Assembly (NCBI RefSeq): GCF_002265625.1
Contig: NZ_NOVE01000009.1
Coordinates: 1 to 64,000, forward strand
Reading direction: 5' to 3'
DNA from: Prevotella sp. 885
GTDB taxonomy: Bacteria > Bacteroidota > Bacteroidia > Bacteroidales > Bacteroidaceae
Length of the DNA stretch: 64,000 bases
Within the stretch, counting starts at the first letter, position 1; the number at the start of each line of letters is the position of its first letter. The position numbers were made by a program, and so were the translations under genes. This document shows, in pieces, positions 14,881 through 24,121 of the stretch. Under the pieces are notes generated by a model that made no database searches, had not been told where the DNA came from, and was given only the letters and a program-made list of their open reading frames with translations.

Positions 14881-17406
14881 ATGAAATTATCTGATTTAAA
14901 AACAGGACAACGCGGAGTCATAGTCAAGGTGACAGGACATGGCGGATTCCGTAAACGCATCGTCGAGATGGGATTCATCAAAGGAAAGGTGGTGGACGTG
15001 CTTCAGAACGCGCCCCTTCAGGATCCCGTAAAATACAAGATAATGGGCTATGAAGTGTCGCTTCGCCATTCCGAGGCGGAGATGATAGAGGTGGTATCTG
15101 AAGAGGAAGCGGCAAAGATGGAAAGCCGGAACGAAACGGCTGAACCAATCCCTGCCAGCAACCATTACCTCTCAGACACACAGCTGCGTAACGCTGCCAT
15201 GAAGAAACGACGCACCATAAACGTGGCTCTTATCGGCAATCCGAACTGCGGCAAGACTTCACTCTTCAATTTCGCTTCCGGAGCTCATGAGCGTGTCGGC
15301 AATTACTCAGGCGTAACTGTGGACGCCAAGGTGGGCCATGCCTCGTTCGAGGGATACGAGTTTAATATCGTCGACCTTCCCGGCACATATTCGCTCTCAG
15401 CATATTCTCCAGAAGAACTTTACGTCAGAAAGCAGATCATCGAGCATACTCCTGACGTCATCATCAACGTTATTGACGCAAGCAACCTGGAGCGAAATCT
15501 CTATCTCACGACACAGCTCATAGACATGAACCTCAGAATGGTCTGCGCCCTGAACATGTTCGACGAGACGGAGAAGCGTGGCGACAACGTCGACTATACG
15601 AGGCTCGGACAGCTCTTCGGCGTTCCGATGATTCCGACCACATTCACCACAGGACGTGGCGTGGAACTCCTCTTCCATATCATCATCAACATGTATGAAG
15701 GTCTCGACTTCCTCGACACCAAGGGTAATATGTCGCCCGAAATAGCCGAAGGCATCAGACAATGGCATGAGCAGTATGATAAGGACAAGGCGGACAGCTC
15801 GGATCATGAGGAAGACTTCGCCAGCGGCATCAAGCCGAAGAACAACGTCATCCGTCACATCCACATCAATCACGGACAATACGTCGAAGCAGGCATCAAC
15901 TCTATCCAGGCCATCCTCAAGGAGGACGGTCAGCTGCGTCATAAATACTCCACCCGCTATCTTGCCATAAAGCTTCTCGAGAAGGACAAGGAAGCCGTCA
16001 AGCTCCTGGATGACGGATCGGAACCAAGCAAGAAGATTTTCGCAGCCCGAGACAAAGCCATGGCAGATATCCTCGAATACACACACGAGGATAGCGAGAC
16101 AGCCATCATGGACGCCAAGTACGGATTCATACACGGCGCCCTGAAAGAGGCAGGATATAAGACCGGCGACAAGAAAGACACATACTTCATCACACACCTT
16201 ATTGACAACGTCATAACCAACAAGTACGTGGGATTCCCGATTTTCCTCATAATGATATGGGTGATGTTCGAAGCCACGTTCTCACTCGGTCAATATCCTA
16301 TGGAATGGATTGAGTCCTTGGTGGAATGGATTGGAAGTCTCGTTTCTGACAACATGCCGCAGGGTCCTATTAAGGATATGCTGGTGGACGGCGTCATAGG
16401 CGGCGTGGGTTCAGTAATAGTGTTCCTCCCCCAAATCCTCATCCTCTACTTCTTCATATCTTTCATGGAGGACAGCGGCTATATGGCACGCGCAGCCTTC
16501 ATTATGGACAAGCTGATGCACAAGATGGGACTTCACGGCAAGTCGTTCATACCACTTATAATGGGATTCGGATGTAACGTTCCGGCTGTCATGGCAACAC
16601 GTACCATCGAGAGCAAGCGTAGCCGATTCATCACCATGCTCATTCTCCCCCTGATGAGCTGTTCCGCCCGATTCCCTATATATATAATGATAATCGGAAC
16701 GATGTTCGCACAACAATACCGATCCACCATCATGTTCTCGCTCTACATCATAGGCATCCTAATGGCTGTGCTGATGAGCCGTCTCTTCAGCAAGTTCCTT
16801 TTCAAGGGAGAAGACACGCCGTTCGTAATGGAGCTGCCACCCTACCGATTCCCAACAGCCAAAGCCATCGGACGCCACACCTGGCAGAAGGGCAAGGAAT
16901 ATCTGAAGAAAATGGGAGGCATCATCCTTGTGGCAAGTCTCATAGTATGGGCGCTCGGCTATTTCCCGCATAACGACCAGCTCACAAAGCAGGAACAGCA
17001 AGAGCAAAGCTTCATCGGACATATCGGACATGCCATCGAGCCCGTATTCCGTCCTCAGGGCTTCGACTGGAAGCTTGACGTAGCAGTCGTATCAGGCGTA
17101 GGTGCCAAAGAGATTGTGGCGTCCACGATGGGCATCCTCTACACCAGCGACGATGCTGCAGAGGAAGGAAGCGAGCAGGCTTACCGCCATCTTGAGCATC
17201 AGATGCTCGCAGACGGCATCACGCCGCTCGTGGCATACAGCTTCCTGGTGTTCGTCCTGCTCTATTTCCCCTGCATCGCCACTATCGCAGCCATAAAGAA
17301 CGAGACAGGCTCATGGAAGTGGGCAGCCTTCGCAGCCACATATACCACATTGCTGGCATGGGTGGTTTCTGCCCTGGTTTACCAAATTGGAAAGTTAATA
17401 GTTTAG
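14881..17406 (+). CDS. feoB: Fused FeoA-FeoB ferrous iron transporter
   Basis: This 841-residue protein imports Fe2+ across the inner membrane. Residues 1-75 form a FeoA SH3-like domain (MKLSDLKTGQRGVIVKVTGH). From about 115 follows the FeoB G domain, with G1 GNPNCGKTSLF at 119-129, G3 DLPGTYSLS and the G4-position ALNMFDE. A helical spacer follows. From about 450 the membrane part carries both Gate motifs, including MGFGCNVPAVMATR and VSGVGAKEIVAS. FeoA and FeoB are separate in most proteobacteria; the fused form is usual in Bacteroidetes. It has its own promoter and no FeoC is seen nearby. Confidence 0.96.
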   Translation: MKLSDLKTGQRGVIVKVTGHGGFRKRIVEMGFIKGKVVDVLQNAPLQDPVKYKIMGYEVSLRHSEAEMIEVVSEEEAAKMESRNETAEPIPASNHYLSDTQLRNAAMKKRRTINVALIGNPNCGKTSLFNFASGAHERVGNYSGVTVDAKVGHASFEGYEFNIVDLPGTYSLSAYSPEELYVRKQIIEHTPDVIINVIDASNLERNLYLTTQLIDMNLRMVCALNMFDETEKRGDNVDYTRLGQLFGVPMIPTTFTTGRGVELLFHIIINMYEGLDFLDTKGNMSPEIAEGIRQWHEQYDKDKADSSDHEEDFASGIKPKNNVIRHIHINHGQYVEAGINSIQAILKEDGQLRHKYSTRYLAIKLLEKDKEAVKLLDDGSEPSKKIFAARDKAMADILEYTHEDSETAIMDAKYGFIHGALKEAGYKTGDKKDTYFITHLIDNVITNKYVGFPIFLIMIWVMFEATFSLGQYPMEWIESLVEWIGSLVSDNMPQGPIKDMLVDGVIGGVGSVIVFLPQILILYFFISFMEDSGYMARAAFIMDKLMHKMGLHGKSFIPLIMGFGCNVPAVMATRTIESKRSRFITMLILPLMSCSARFPIYIMIIGTMFAQQYRSTIMFSLYIIGILMAVLMSRLFSKFLFKGEDTPFVMELPPYRFPTAKAIGRHTWQKGKEYLKKMGGIILVASLIVWALGYFPHNDQLTKQEQQEQSFIGHIGHAIEPVFRPQGFDWKLDVAVVSGVGAKEIVASTMGILYTSDDAAEEGSEQAYRHLEHQMLADGITPLVAYSFLVFVLLYFPCIATIAAIKNETGSWKWAAFAATYTTLLAWVVSALVYQIGKLIV

Positions 17407-17464
17407 TATTTTTATCATGAAATATTAAATAATGTTATAAGATTGATTAATATCAATAAAACAC

Positions 17465-17495
17465 TTGTAATAGACGCAAATAAAAATTATCTTTG
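17465..17495 (+). promoter_or_regulatory. Promoter of a candidate small RNA
   Basis: TTG at 17465-17467, 20 bp, then TATCTTTG at 17488-17495, a near-ideal Bacteroidetes promoter. No ORF starts behind it before the terminator at 17535-17571. Confidence 0.7.
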
Positions 17496-17502
17496 CAACG
17501 TG

Positions 17503-17572
17503 TTTTTCATGGTATTAGATTATTAAGGTTAAGGAAGCATAGAGAGTCGTGAGATTGTCTATGCTTTTTTTC
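17503..17572 (+). ncRNA. Candidate small RNA of about 70 nt
   Basis: The stretch between a good promoter (17465-17495) and a strong terminator (17535-17571) contains no ORF of note. The 5' part holds GGTATTAGATTATTAAGGTT; the 3' part is the terminator hairpin with TCGTGAGA in its loop. A promoter-to-terminator unit with this design is known for the Bacteroidales-1 RNA, but I cannot say by eye whether this is a member. It lies between feoB and tkt on the same strand; it could also be a constitutive leader for tkt that ends early. Confidence 0.5.
17535..17571 (+). terminator. Terminator of the candidate small RNA
   Basis: AAGCATAGA (17535-17543) pairs with TCTATGCTT (17558-17566), followed immediately by a run of T to 17571. 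Confidence 0.8.
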
Positions 17573-17651
17573 GTTTTCAGCCTCTCAAAGCTTATTATTC
17601 ATTATTTTGAAAAATATTCGAAAAATTGATTGATTGTTTCAAGTAAATAAC

Positions 17652-17659
17652 TATCTTTG
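17652..17659 (+). promoter_or_regulatory. -7 element of transketolase
   Basis: TATCTTTG, about 90 bp before the tkt start, giving a long AT-rich leader. TTG words at 17626 and 17634 are candidate -33 elements at slightly non-ideal spacing (23 and 15 bp). Confidence 0.6.
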
Positions 17660-17750
17660 CATAGTGTAAAGAATGAATGTAATATTTCAAACCCCAACCT
17701 AAACGCAATTTTATAAATCAACAAGAAAATTATTAACTTTAATATACGAA

Positions 17751-19769
17751 ATGAACAATAAGAATTTAATGAATCAAGCAGCAAACAACATACGCATGTT
17801 GGCTGTCTCAATGGTAGAGAAGGCAAAATCGGGACACCCGGGTGGAGCAATGGGTGGTGCCGACTTTATTAATGTTCTTTTCTCTGAGTTCTTGGTCTAT
17901 GATCCTGACCAGCCATCTTGGGAAGGACGAGACAGATTCTTCCTTGACCCTGGACACATGTCGCCCATGCTTTATTCTGCGCTTGCCCTGCAAGGCAAGT
18001 TCAGCCTTGACGACCTGAAGACTTTCCGTCAATGGGACTCTATCTGCCCCGGACATCCGGAGCGTGACGTAGAGCATGGCATTGAGAATACGTCAGGACC
18101 GCTCGGACAAGGTCACACCTATGCTGTAGGAGCTGCCATTGCAGAGAAATTCTTACAGGCACGTTTGGGAGATACCATGATGCAGCACAAGCTATATGCT
18201 TATATATCTGACGGTGGCGTGCAGGAGGAAATCTCTCAGGGAGCAGCCCGCGTAGCCGGCGTACTCAAGCTCAACAACCTCATTATGTTCTACGACGCCA
18301 ACGAGATTCAGCTCTCTACAGAGTGCGACGTCGTAATGAAGGAGGACACACGTAAGAAATACGAGTCATGGGGATGGAACGTCCTCGACATTGACGGCAA
18401 CGATCCAGACCAGATTCGTCAGGCACTCATCGATGCCAATAAGGAGACAGAGCGCCCCACACTTATCATCGGCCATACCGTTATGGCTAAGGGAGCACGC
18501 AAGGCTGACGGATCAAGCTACGAGCATAGCGTCAAGACTCATGGTGCACCTTTAGGAGAAGGCGCTTATGAGAACACTATAAAGAACCTCGGAGGCAACG
18601 CCGAAGATCCTTTCCGCATCTTCGACGAGGTGAAGGAGCTTTACGCTAAGCGCAACGAAGAGCTTCGCACCATCGTAAAGAAGAGACACGAGGAAGAGAA
18701 CGAGTGGCGCAAGAACAATCCTGAGAAGGCAGAGAAGATGGCACAATGGTTCTCTGGCAACGCTCCTAAGATTGACTGGAGCTCACTCGTACAGAAGAAG
18801 GATGCTGCCACACGTGCCGCTTCCTCAGCATGTCTTTCTCTTCTCGCTGAGCAGGTGGACAATATGGTATGTTCTTCTGCCGACCTCTGCAATTCGGACA
18901 AGACAGACGGCTTCCTCAAGAAGACACACAACCTCGCTGCTGACGACTTCAGCGGAGCATTCTTCCAGGCTGGCGTAAGCGAGCTCACCATGGCTTGTGT
19001 ATGCATCGGTATGTATCTGCATGGCGGCGTAATCCCCGCATGCGGCACATTCTTCGTATTCTCAGACTATATGAAGCCAGCCATCCGTATGGCAGCCCTT
19101 ATGAGAGTGCCAATCAAGTTTATCTGGACACATGACGCATTCCGCGTTGGCGAGGACGGCCCCACACACGAGCCTGTGGAGCAGGAAGCTCAGATTCGTC
19201 TCATGGAGAAGCTCAAGAACCATAAGGGTCAGGATTCGGTACGCGTATTCCGCCCTGCCGACTCTGACGAGGCAACAGTATGCTGGCAGATGGCTATGGA
19301 GAACATGGACACTCCGACAGCCCTCGTACTCTCACGTCAGAACATCAAGAGTCTCCCAGAGGACAACGACTACGAGATGGTACGCAAGGGAGCATACGTG
19401 CTCAACTGCTCTGATGCTGACTATGACGTCATTCTCTTAGCTTCTGGCTCAGAGGTTTCCACATTGGTGGCTGGTGCAGAGCTCCTCCGCAAGGACGGCG
19501 TAAAGGTGCGCATCGTAAGCGCTCCTTCAGAAGGTCTCTTCCGCTGCCAGAGCAAGGAATACCAGGAGTCTGTATTGCCGAAGGGCAAGAAGATCTTCGG
19601 TCTTACAGCCGGACTCCCCGTAACACTCCAGGGCCTCGTAGGTGCTGAGGGTATGGTTTACGGTCTCGAGTCGTTCGGATTCTCAGCTCCTTACAAGGTG
19701 CTGGACGAGAAGCTGGGCTTCACAGCAGAAAATGTTTACAATCAGGTAAAAGACTACATATCTAAATAA
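17751..19769 (+). CDS. tkt: Transketolase
   Basis: A 672-residue thiamine-diphosphate enzyme that moves two-carbon units between ketoses and aldoses in the non-oxidative pentose phosphate pathway. The N-terminal half shows SGHPGGAMGGADF (28-40), LDPGHMSP, GPLGQGHTYAVGAA and YISDGGVQEEISQG with the ThDP-binding Asp and later Asn (YDANEIQLS). The C-terminal half has the pyrimidine-binding and transketolase-C domains, with TLQGLVGAEGMVYGLESFG at the end. Length matches the family. It is followed 7 bp later by rpiB, so the two pentose phosphate genes form an operon. Confidence 0.97.
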   Translation: MNNKNLMNQAANNIRMLAVSMVEKAKSGHPGGAMGGADFINVLFSEFLVYDPDQPSWEGRDRFFLDPGHMSPMLYSALALQGKFSLDDLKTFRQWDSICPGHPERDVEHGIENTSGPLGQGHTYAVGAAIAEKFLQARLGDTMMQHKLYAYISDGGVQEEISQGAARVAGVLKLNNLIMFYDANEIQLSTECDVVMKEDTRKKYESWGWNVLDIDGNDPDQIRQALIDANKETERPTLIIGHTVMAKGARKADGSSYEHSVKTHGAPLGEGAYENTIKNLGGNAEDPFRIFDEVKELYAKRNEELRTIVKKRHEEENEWRKNNPEKAEKMAQWFSGNAPKIDWSSLVQKKDAATRAASSACLSLLAEQVDNMVCSSADLCNSDKTDGFLKKTHNLAADDFSGAFFQAGVSELTMACVCIGMYLHGGVIPACGTFFVFSDYMKPAIRMAALMRVPIKFIWTHDAFRVGEDGPTHEPVEQEAQIRLMEKLKNHKGQDSVRVFRPADSDEATVCWQMAMENMDTPTALVLSRQNIKSLPEDNDYEMVRKGAYVLNCSDADYDVILLASGSEVSTLVAGAELLRKDGVKVRIVSAPSEGLFRCQSKEYQESVLPKGKKIFGLTAGLPVTLQGLVGAEGMVYGLESFGFSAPYKVLDEKLGFTAENVYNQVKDYISK

Positions 19770-19776
19770 TATTACT

Positions 19777-20214
19777 ATGGAAATAAAAACAATTGGAATT
19801 GCATGCGACCATGCAGGTTACGCATTAAAGAAATTCGTGATCGAGTATCTTGAGAGTCACAATATGCCCTATAAGGACTATGGTACATACAGCGACGTCA
19901 GCTGTAACTATCCCGAGTTCGCTCACGCACTCGGAGAGGCCATCACCAATGGTGAGGTCTATCCCGGCATCGCCATCTGCGGTAGCGGCGAGGGCATGTC
20001 CATGACACTCAACAAGCACAAGGGTGTACGCGCTGCTCTGGTATGGACACCGGAGATCTCTCAGTTGGTTCGTCAGCACAACGACGCTAATGTTCTGGTT
20101 ATGCCGGGACGCTTCATCGACAACAAGACAGCCGAGAAGATCATGGACGAGTTCTTCAGAACTCCGTTCGAGGGTGGCCGTCACGCCAAGAGAGTAGAGA
20201 TGATTGACCTCTAA
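19777..20214 (+). CDS. rpiB: Ribose-5-phosphate isomerase B
   Basis: A 145-residue LacAB/RpiB-family protein that interconverts ribose-5-phosphate and ribulose-5-phosphate. Near the N-terminus GIACDHAGYALK is the typical phosphate/active-site segment; AICGSGEGMSMTLNKHKGVRA (near 66-86) and RQHNDANVLVMPGR are also diagnostic. Length is normal. It is separated from tkt by only 7 bp, and a strong terminator follows, so the tkt-rpiB pair ends here. Confidence 0.95.
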   Translation: MEIKTIGIACDHAGYALKKFVIEYLESHNMPYKDYGTYSDVSCNYPEFAHALGEAITNGEVYPGIAICGSGEGMSMTLNKHKGVRAALVWTPEISQLVRQHNDANVLVMPGRFIDNKTAEKIMDEFFRTPFEGGRHAKRVEMIDL

Positions 20215-20242
20215 TCATCCGAAACAGAATCTTACTAATGAG

Positions 20243-20284
20243 GGAGGGGCATAATAGACAAAAATATTCTGCCCCTCCTTTTTT
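20243..20284 (+). terminator. Terminator of tkt-rpiB
   Basis: GGAGGGGC (20243-20250) pairs with GCCCCTCC (20271-20278), followed by TTTTTT. Confidence 0.9.
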
Positions 20285-20304
20285 CAATCTTACTAAAACT
20301 CATC

Positions 20305-22917
20305 ATGAGAAAAACTTTCGTTATGTTGTCCTTGGCGCTCACTTTGTCAGCAGGCGCAAGGACAGCCACACATTTCATTCAGGAAGACCAGTATCGTGCT
20401 AAGGTCGAGACAGCGTTCGGAGAACGTGTCAAGACCGTGGGCAAGCAGTTTTTCGTCACTAAGGGCGAGAAGCTTACCGGCGACGAGCTGGAGGCTATGA
20501 AGTTCCTTTACGCCTATATGCCACTTGCTGACGTAACCGACTACCCCACCTCCTTTTATGCCAACAACGTAAAGCTGTCCTTCGAGGCACGCAACGAGAT
20601 GGCATGGGGAAACAAGGTTCCTGACCTTCTCTTCCGCCATTTCGTACTTCCCATCCGTGTTAACAACGAAGCGCTCGACAATTCGCGCGAGGTGTTCTTC
20701 CACGAACTCAAGAACCGTGTCAAGGGTATGAGCATGTACGACGCCATCCTTGAGGTCAACCATTGGTGCCACGAGAAGGTGACATATCAGCCATCTGACG
20801 CACGCACATCCTCACCGCTCGCCACAGTACGTACTGCCACCGGCAGATGTGGAGAGCAGAGCACATTCACCGTGGCTGCGCTCCGCTCCATCGGCATCCC
20901 CGCACGTCAGGTCTACACCCCGCGTTGGGCACATACTGATGACAATCACGCTTGGGTGGAGGCATGGGCTGACGGCAAGTGGTATTTCCTCGGAGCCTGC
21001 GAGCCTGAGCCGGTTCTCAATCTCGGATGGTTTAATGCCCCGGCTTCACGTGCCATGCTTATGCACACAAGAGCCTTCGGCGACTATAACGGTCCGGAGG
21101 AAGTGATGCTCCGCACCACCAACTTCACCGAGATAAACCTTACATCAAACTACGCTCCTGTAGCACAGGTGAATATTGTGGTTAAGGACAAGGAAGGACG
21201 CGCCGTCGACAACGCTCGTGTGGAATACAAGATTTATAACTATGCCGAATTCTTCACAGCCGTAACAAAGTATACTGACAAGAATGGTCAGTCTTCGCTC
21301 TCAGCCGGCATAGGCGACATGCTCGTATGGGCATCGAAGGACGGCAAGTATGGCTATCAGAAGGCTTCTTTCGGCAAGGACAAGACGCTTACCGTCGTCC
21401 TCGACCATGACGCCGTCAGCGACAGCAAGGAGACGGTGGCTCGTAAGCAGACCATCGACATCGTTCCTCCAGCAGAGAACGCCAAGATGCCAGAGGTGAC
21501 TGACGAGATGCGCAAGGAGAATCTCCGCCGCTTCGCTTATGAGGACTCGCTAAGAAAGGCTTACACCAGCACGTTCCTCACACTCGAACAGGCCAAGCAG
21601 ATAAGCCAGAGAGGAGCCGAATACCTTGTTAAGGCACGCGGAAACAAGGCCACCATCATCGACTTCATCAACAGCCACAAGGACAACGAAGACCGTGTGA
21701 TGGCAATCCTCGCCACACTCTCAGACAAAGACCTCAGAGACATTACGAAAGAAATTCTGGAAGACAACTTCACGGCTAAGACCGATCAGGTTTCGCCGCG
21801 CGTGGAGGACGAGATGATCACCATCCCCTTCAAGAACTACTTCGAGAAGAACATTGACGCCAAGCTGCAGAAGCAGTTCCGCGACGATCCTTACAAACTG
21901 GTATTGTGGATAAATAAGAACATCCGTCTCAACCCTGACAAAAAGGCGCTCCAGATAGCACAGACTCCTGTCGGAACAATGAAGGCTAAGATGACTGACA
22001 ATCGCTCTCGCGACATCTTCTTCGTGGACGTGGCAAGAAGCCTTGGCATCGAAGCTCAGAAGGACGCCGTGACAGGCAAGGTGCAGTATAAGAAGGACGG
22101 CAAGTGGACAGATGTCAACTTTGAGAGCGCCGGACAGAAGAACGCCGCTACCGGCAAGCTGGTGCTCAAGTATACTCCGACTGCCACTCTTGACGACCCG
22201 AAGTATTACAATCACTTCACCATCAGCCGTATCGTAAACGGCAGTCTGCAGCTCATGAACTTTGAGGAAGGTCAGGCAGATATGGGCAACGGCACCACAT
22301 GGAGCAATGCCTTCAAGGACGGTCATAACTTCGACTGCGGCACGTACATGCTTACCACGGGCACACGTCTTGCCAACGGCAGCGTGCTGGCTGAGACCAC
22401 CGTCTTCAACATCAAGGAAGGCGAGACCACCACTATCGACCTCGACATCAGACAGTCGTCAAGTGAGATAAGCGTATTGGGATCGTTCGACAGCGAGACC
22501 ATCATCACAAAGGACGGAAAGGACGTAAGCATCCTCTCACAGACAGGTCGCGGCTATTACGTTGTGGCAGTCCTTGGTGTAGGTCAGGAGCCCACCAACC
22601 ACGCTCTCCACGACATCGAGAAGATGAAGAAGGCATTCGAGGACTGGGGACGTCCGGTGGTATTGCTCTTCGAGAGCGAGGCAGACGCACATAAGTTCAA
22701 TAAGGACGAATTCGCCAACCTCCCCTCTACCGTCATTTACGGTATCGACAAGGACGCTACAGTCCGAAACCGCATCGCCACAGCCATGAAGCTTCAGAGC
22801 AAGACACAGATGCCGATGTTCATCATCGCCGACACCTTCAACCGCGTAGTCTTCGTTTCACAGGGCTACACCATCGGTCTCGGTGAACAGATGTCCAACG
22901 TCTTCAACAAGCTGTAA
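20305..22917 (+). CDS. Exported transglutaminase-like domain protein
   Basis: 870 residues with an N-terminal signal peptide (MRKTFVMLSLALTLSAGA). A transglutaminase-like papain-fold domain lies around residues 150-240, with catalytic Cys in GRCGEQSTFTVAALRSIGIP, His in DDNHAWVEAW and Asp/Glu in the following GACEPEP region. Ig-like segments (VNIVVKDKEGRAVDNARVEY near 290-310) follow, then a long C-terminal region with further beta-rich sections and a thioredoxin-like stretch near the end (QMPMFIIADTFNRVVFVSQGY). The substrate is unknown; such proteins often act as proteases or amidases on cell-surface material. It stands alone between two terminators. Confidence 0.85.
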   Translation: MRKTFVMLSLALTLSAGARTATHFIQEDQYRAKVETAFGERVKTVGKQFFVTKGEKLTGDELEAMKFLYAYMPLADVTDYPTSFYANNVKLSFEARNEMAWGNKVPDLLFRHFVLPIRVNNEALDNSREVFFHELKNRVKGMSMYDAILEVNHWCHEKVTYQPSDARTSSPLATVRTATGRCGEQSTFTVAALRSIGIPARQVYTPRWAHTDDNHAWVEAWADGKWYFLGACEPEPVLNLGWFNAPASRAMLMHTRAFGDYNGPEEVMLRTTNFTEINLTSNYAPVAQVNIVVKDKEGRAVDNARVEYKIYNYAEFFTAVTKYTDKNGQSSLSAGIGDMLVWASKDGKYGYQKASFGKDKTLTVVLDHDAVSDSKETVARKQTIDIVPPAENAKMPEVTDEMRKENLRRFAYEDSLRKAYTSTFLTLEQAKQISQRGAEYLVKARGNKATIIDFINSHKDNEDRVMAILATLSDKDLRDITKEILEDNFTAKTDQVSPRVEDEMITIPFKNYFEKNIDAKLQKQFRDDPYKLVLWINKNIRLNPDKKALQIAQTPVGTMKAKMTDNRSRDIFFVDVARSLGIEAQKDAVTGKVQYKKDGKWTDVNFESAGQKNAATGKLVLKYTPTATLDDPKYYNHFTISRIVNGSLQLMNFEEGQADMGNGTTWSNAFKDGHNFDCGTYMLTTGTRLANGSVLAETTVFNIKEGETTTIDLDIRQSSSEISVLGSFDSETIITKDGKDVSILSQTGRGYYVVAVLGVGQEPTNHALHDIEKMKKAFEDWGRPVVLLFESEADAHKFNKDEFANLPSTVIYGIDKDATVRNRIATAMKLQSKTQMPMFIIADTFNRVVFVSQGYTIGLGEQMSNVFNKL

Positions 22918-22936
22918 GATACAGACATTTTCATAT

Positions 22937-23020
22937 AAAAACATGCCTTATGGTTAATTATTAATTTGTTAATTATTAATTATTTCCAGGAATTAAAAAT
23001 TAACCATAGGGCATGTTTTA
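22937..23020 (+). terminator. Long hairpin after the transglutaminase-like gene
   Basis: CATGCCTTATGGTTAAT (from 22942) pairs with ATTAACCATAGGGCATG (to about 23015) with one G-U, flanked by A and T runs. The loop is AT-rich (TTAATTATTAATT type). It could work on both strands. The remaining DNA to 23200 holds TCCTACAT/TCCTATAT words at 23060-23083 and the GT promoter. Confidence 0.7.
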
Positions 23021-23167
23021 AGATTTCCTATCCCTTCTTATAATTCTCACCCACTTTCCTCCTACATTCTCCTATATTTTCATGCATAATAAAGTGCAGG
23101 AGGGAAATAATACCACACGGAGCTTAAAAAAAGCAGAAAACAGGGGATTAGATTGATTTTAAAAACG

Positions 23168-23175
23168 TATCTTTG
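23168..23175 (+). promoter_or_regulatory. -7 element of the glycosyltransferase cluster
   Basis: TATCTTTG, 26 bp before the first glycosyltransferase ATG. No clear -33 box. Confidence 0.6.
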
Positions 23176-23200
23176 CAGATAGTACATAACAATCCGAAAC

Positions 23201-24121
23201 ATGAAAATCAGCGTCATCATACCCGTTTACCGCGTGGAGCACACTCTCCGCAGATGTGTGGACAGCATCCTCAGGCAGGACTTTACTGACTGGGAGATGA
23301 TTCTTGTGGACGACGGAAGTGACGACGCTTCGCCACAGATATGTGACGAATATGCTGCCAAGGACCCGCGCATCCGAACCGTTCACCAGCCCAACCGAGG
23401 ACTGGGAGCAGCACGCAACACGGGCATGGATGTAGCACATGGAGAGCTGATTATGTTTGCCGACTCGGACGACTACGTGGGAGAAGGAACGCTCGGAGCA
23501 CTTGCCGCATATATGGACCGTAACGAAGACGTGGACATGGCGGAGTTTCCGTTCGAAAAGATCCGCGCTGGCGGGCAGTCAGAGCTCAGAACTTTCACGC
23601 CGCGCACCTACACGGACCCTATCGTCTACTTCTTCAAGGAGGAGGCTTATACTCACTCCTATGCATGGAACAAGATTTACCGCCGCACGACGCTTGGCAA
23701 CGTGAGATTTGTGGAGAGAAAGAAATTTGAAGACATGCTGACGCTGCCACGCTTCCTAAAGGCATGCCGTAAGATAGGCATGACAAGCGTCGGACGTTAC
23801 GTATATGTGGACAATCCCGATGGCATCACGGCAAAGGCTGGCAAGGAACTGGCGCACCTGCTGGAAGCTCATTCGGCGATGATGGATATCATAGGATGGG
23901 AATGTCCGCAGGGCATTCGGGAAAAGCTCTTCGCCAGATATTACGCACACGTGCTGAATATCCAGATTGACGTTTATCGTCTTGTGGGACGCAAGATGCT
24001 CCTGGTAAGACGAAAGAGATATTTCGGAACTCCAAAGCTTGCCATGGTGGCGATATTGGGAGTGGAAAGAACATGTAGAATAATGAAAACAATCTATAAG
24101 ACATGCAAAAACAACCGTTAG
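23201..24121 (+). CDS. Family 2 glycosyltransferase
   Basis: 306 residues. The GT-A fold opens with ISVIIPVYRVEHTLRRCVDS, then ILVDDGSDDASPQICDEYA (near 32-50), the GLGAARNTGMDVAHGE segment and the DxD-like metal site ADSDDYV at about 88-94. It transfers a sugar from a nucleotide donor to a glycan acceptor on the cytoplasmic face; donor and acceptor are unknown. Its end overlaps the next gene by 19 bp. With two more glycosyltransferase genes it likely builds part of an exopolysaccharide or LPS-type glycan. Confidence 0.92.
   Translation: MKISVIIPVYRVEHTLRRCVDSILRQDFTDWEMILVDDGSDDASPQICDEYAAKDPRIRTVHQPNRGLGAARNTGMDVAHGELIMFADSDDYVGEGTLGALAAYMDRNEDVDMAEFPFEKIRAGGQSELRTFTPRTYTDPIVYFFKEEAYTHSYAWNKIYRRTTLGNVRFVERKKFEDMLTLPRFLKACRKIGMTSVGRYVYVDNPDGITAKAGKELAHLLEAHSAMMDIIGWECPQGIREKLFARYYAHVLNIQIDVYRLVGRKMLLVRRKRYFGTPKLAMVAILGVERTCRIMKTIYKTCKNNR

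Noticed and set aside
15397-16197. Long minus-strand ORF (266 codons) inside feoB
   Set aside because: It lies antisense to a well-supported gene and lacks any recognisable domain; it reflects codon use of the sense strand.
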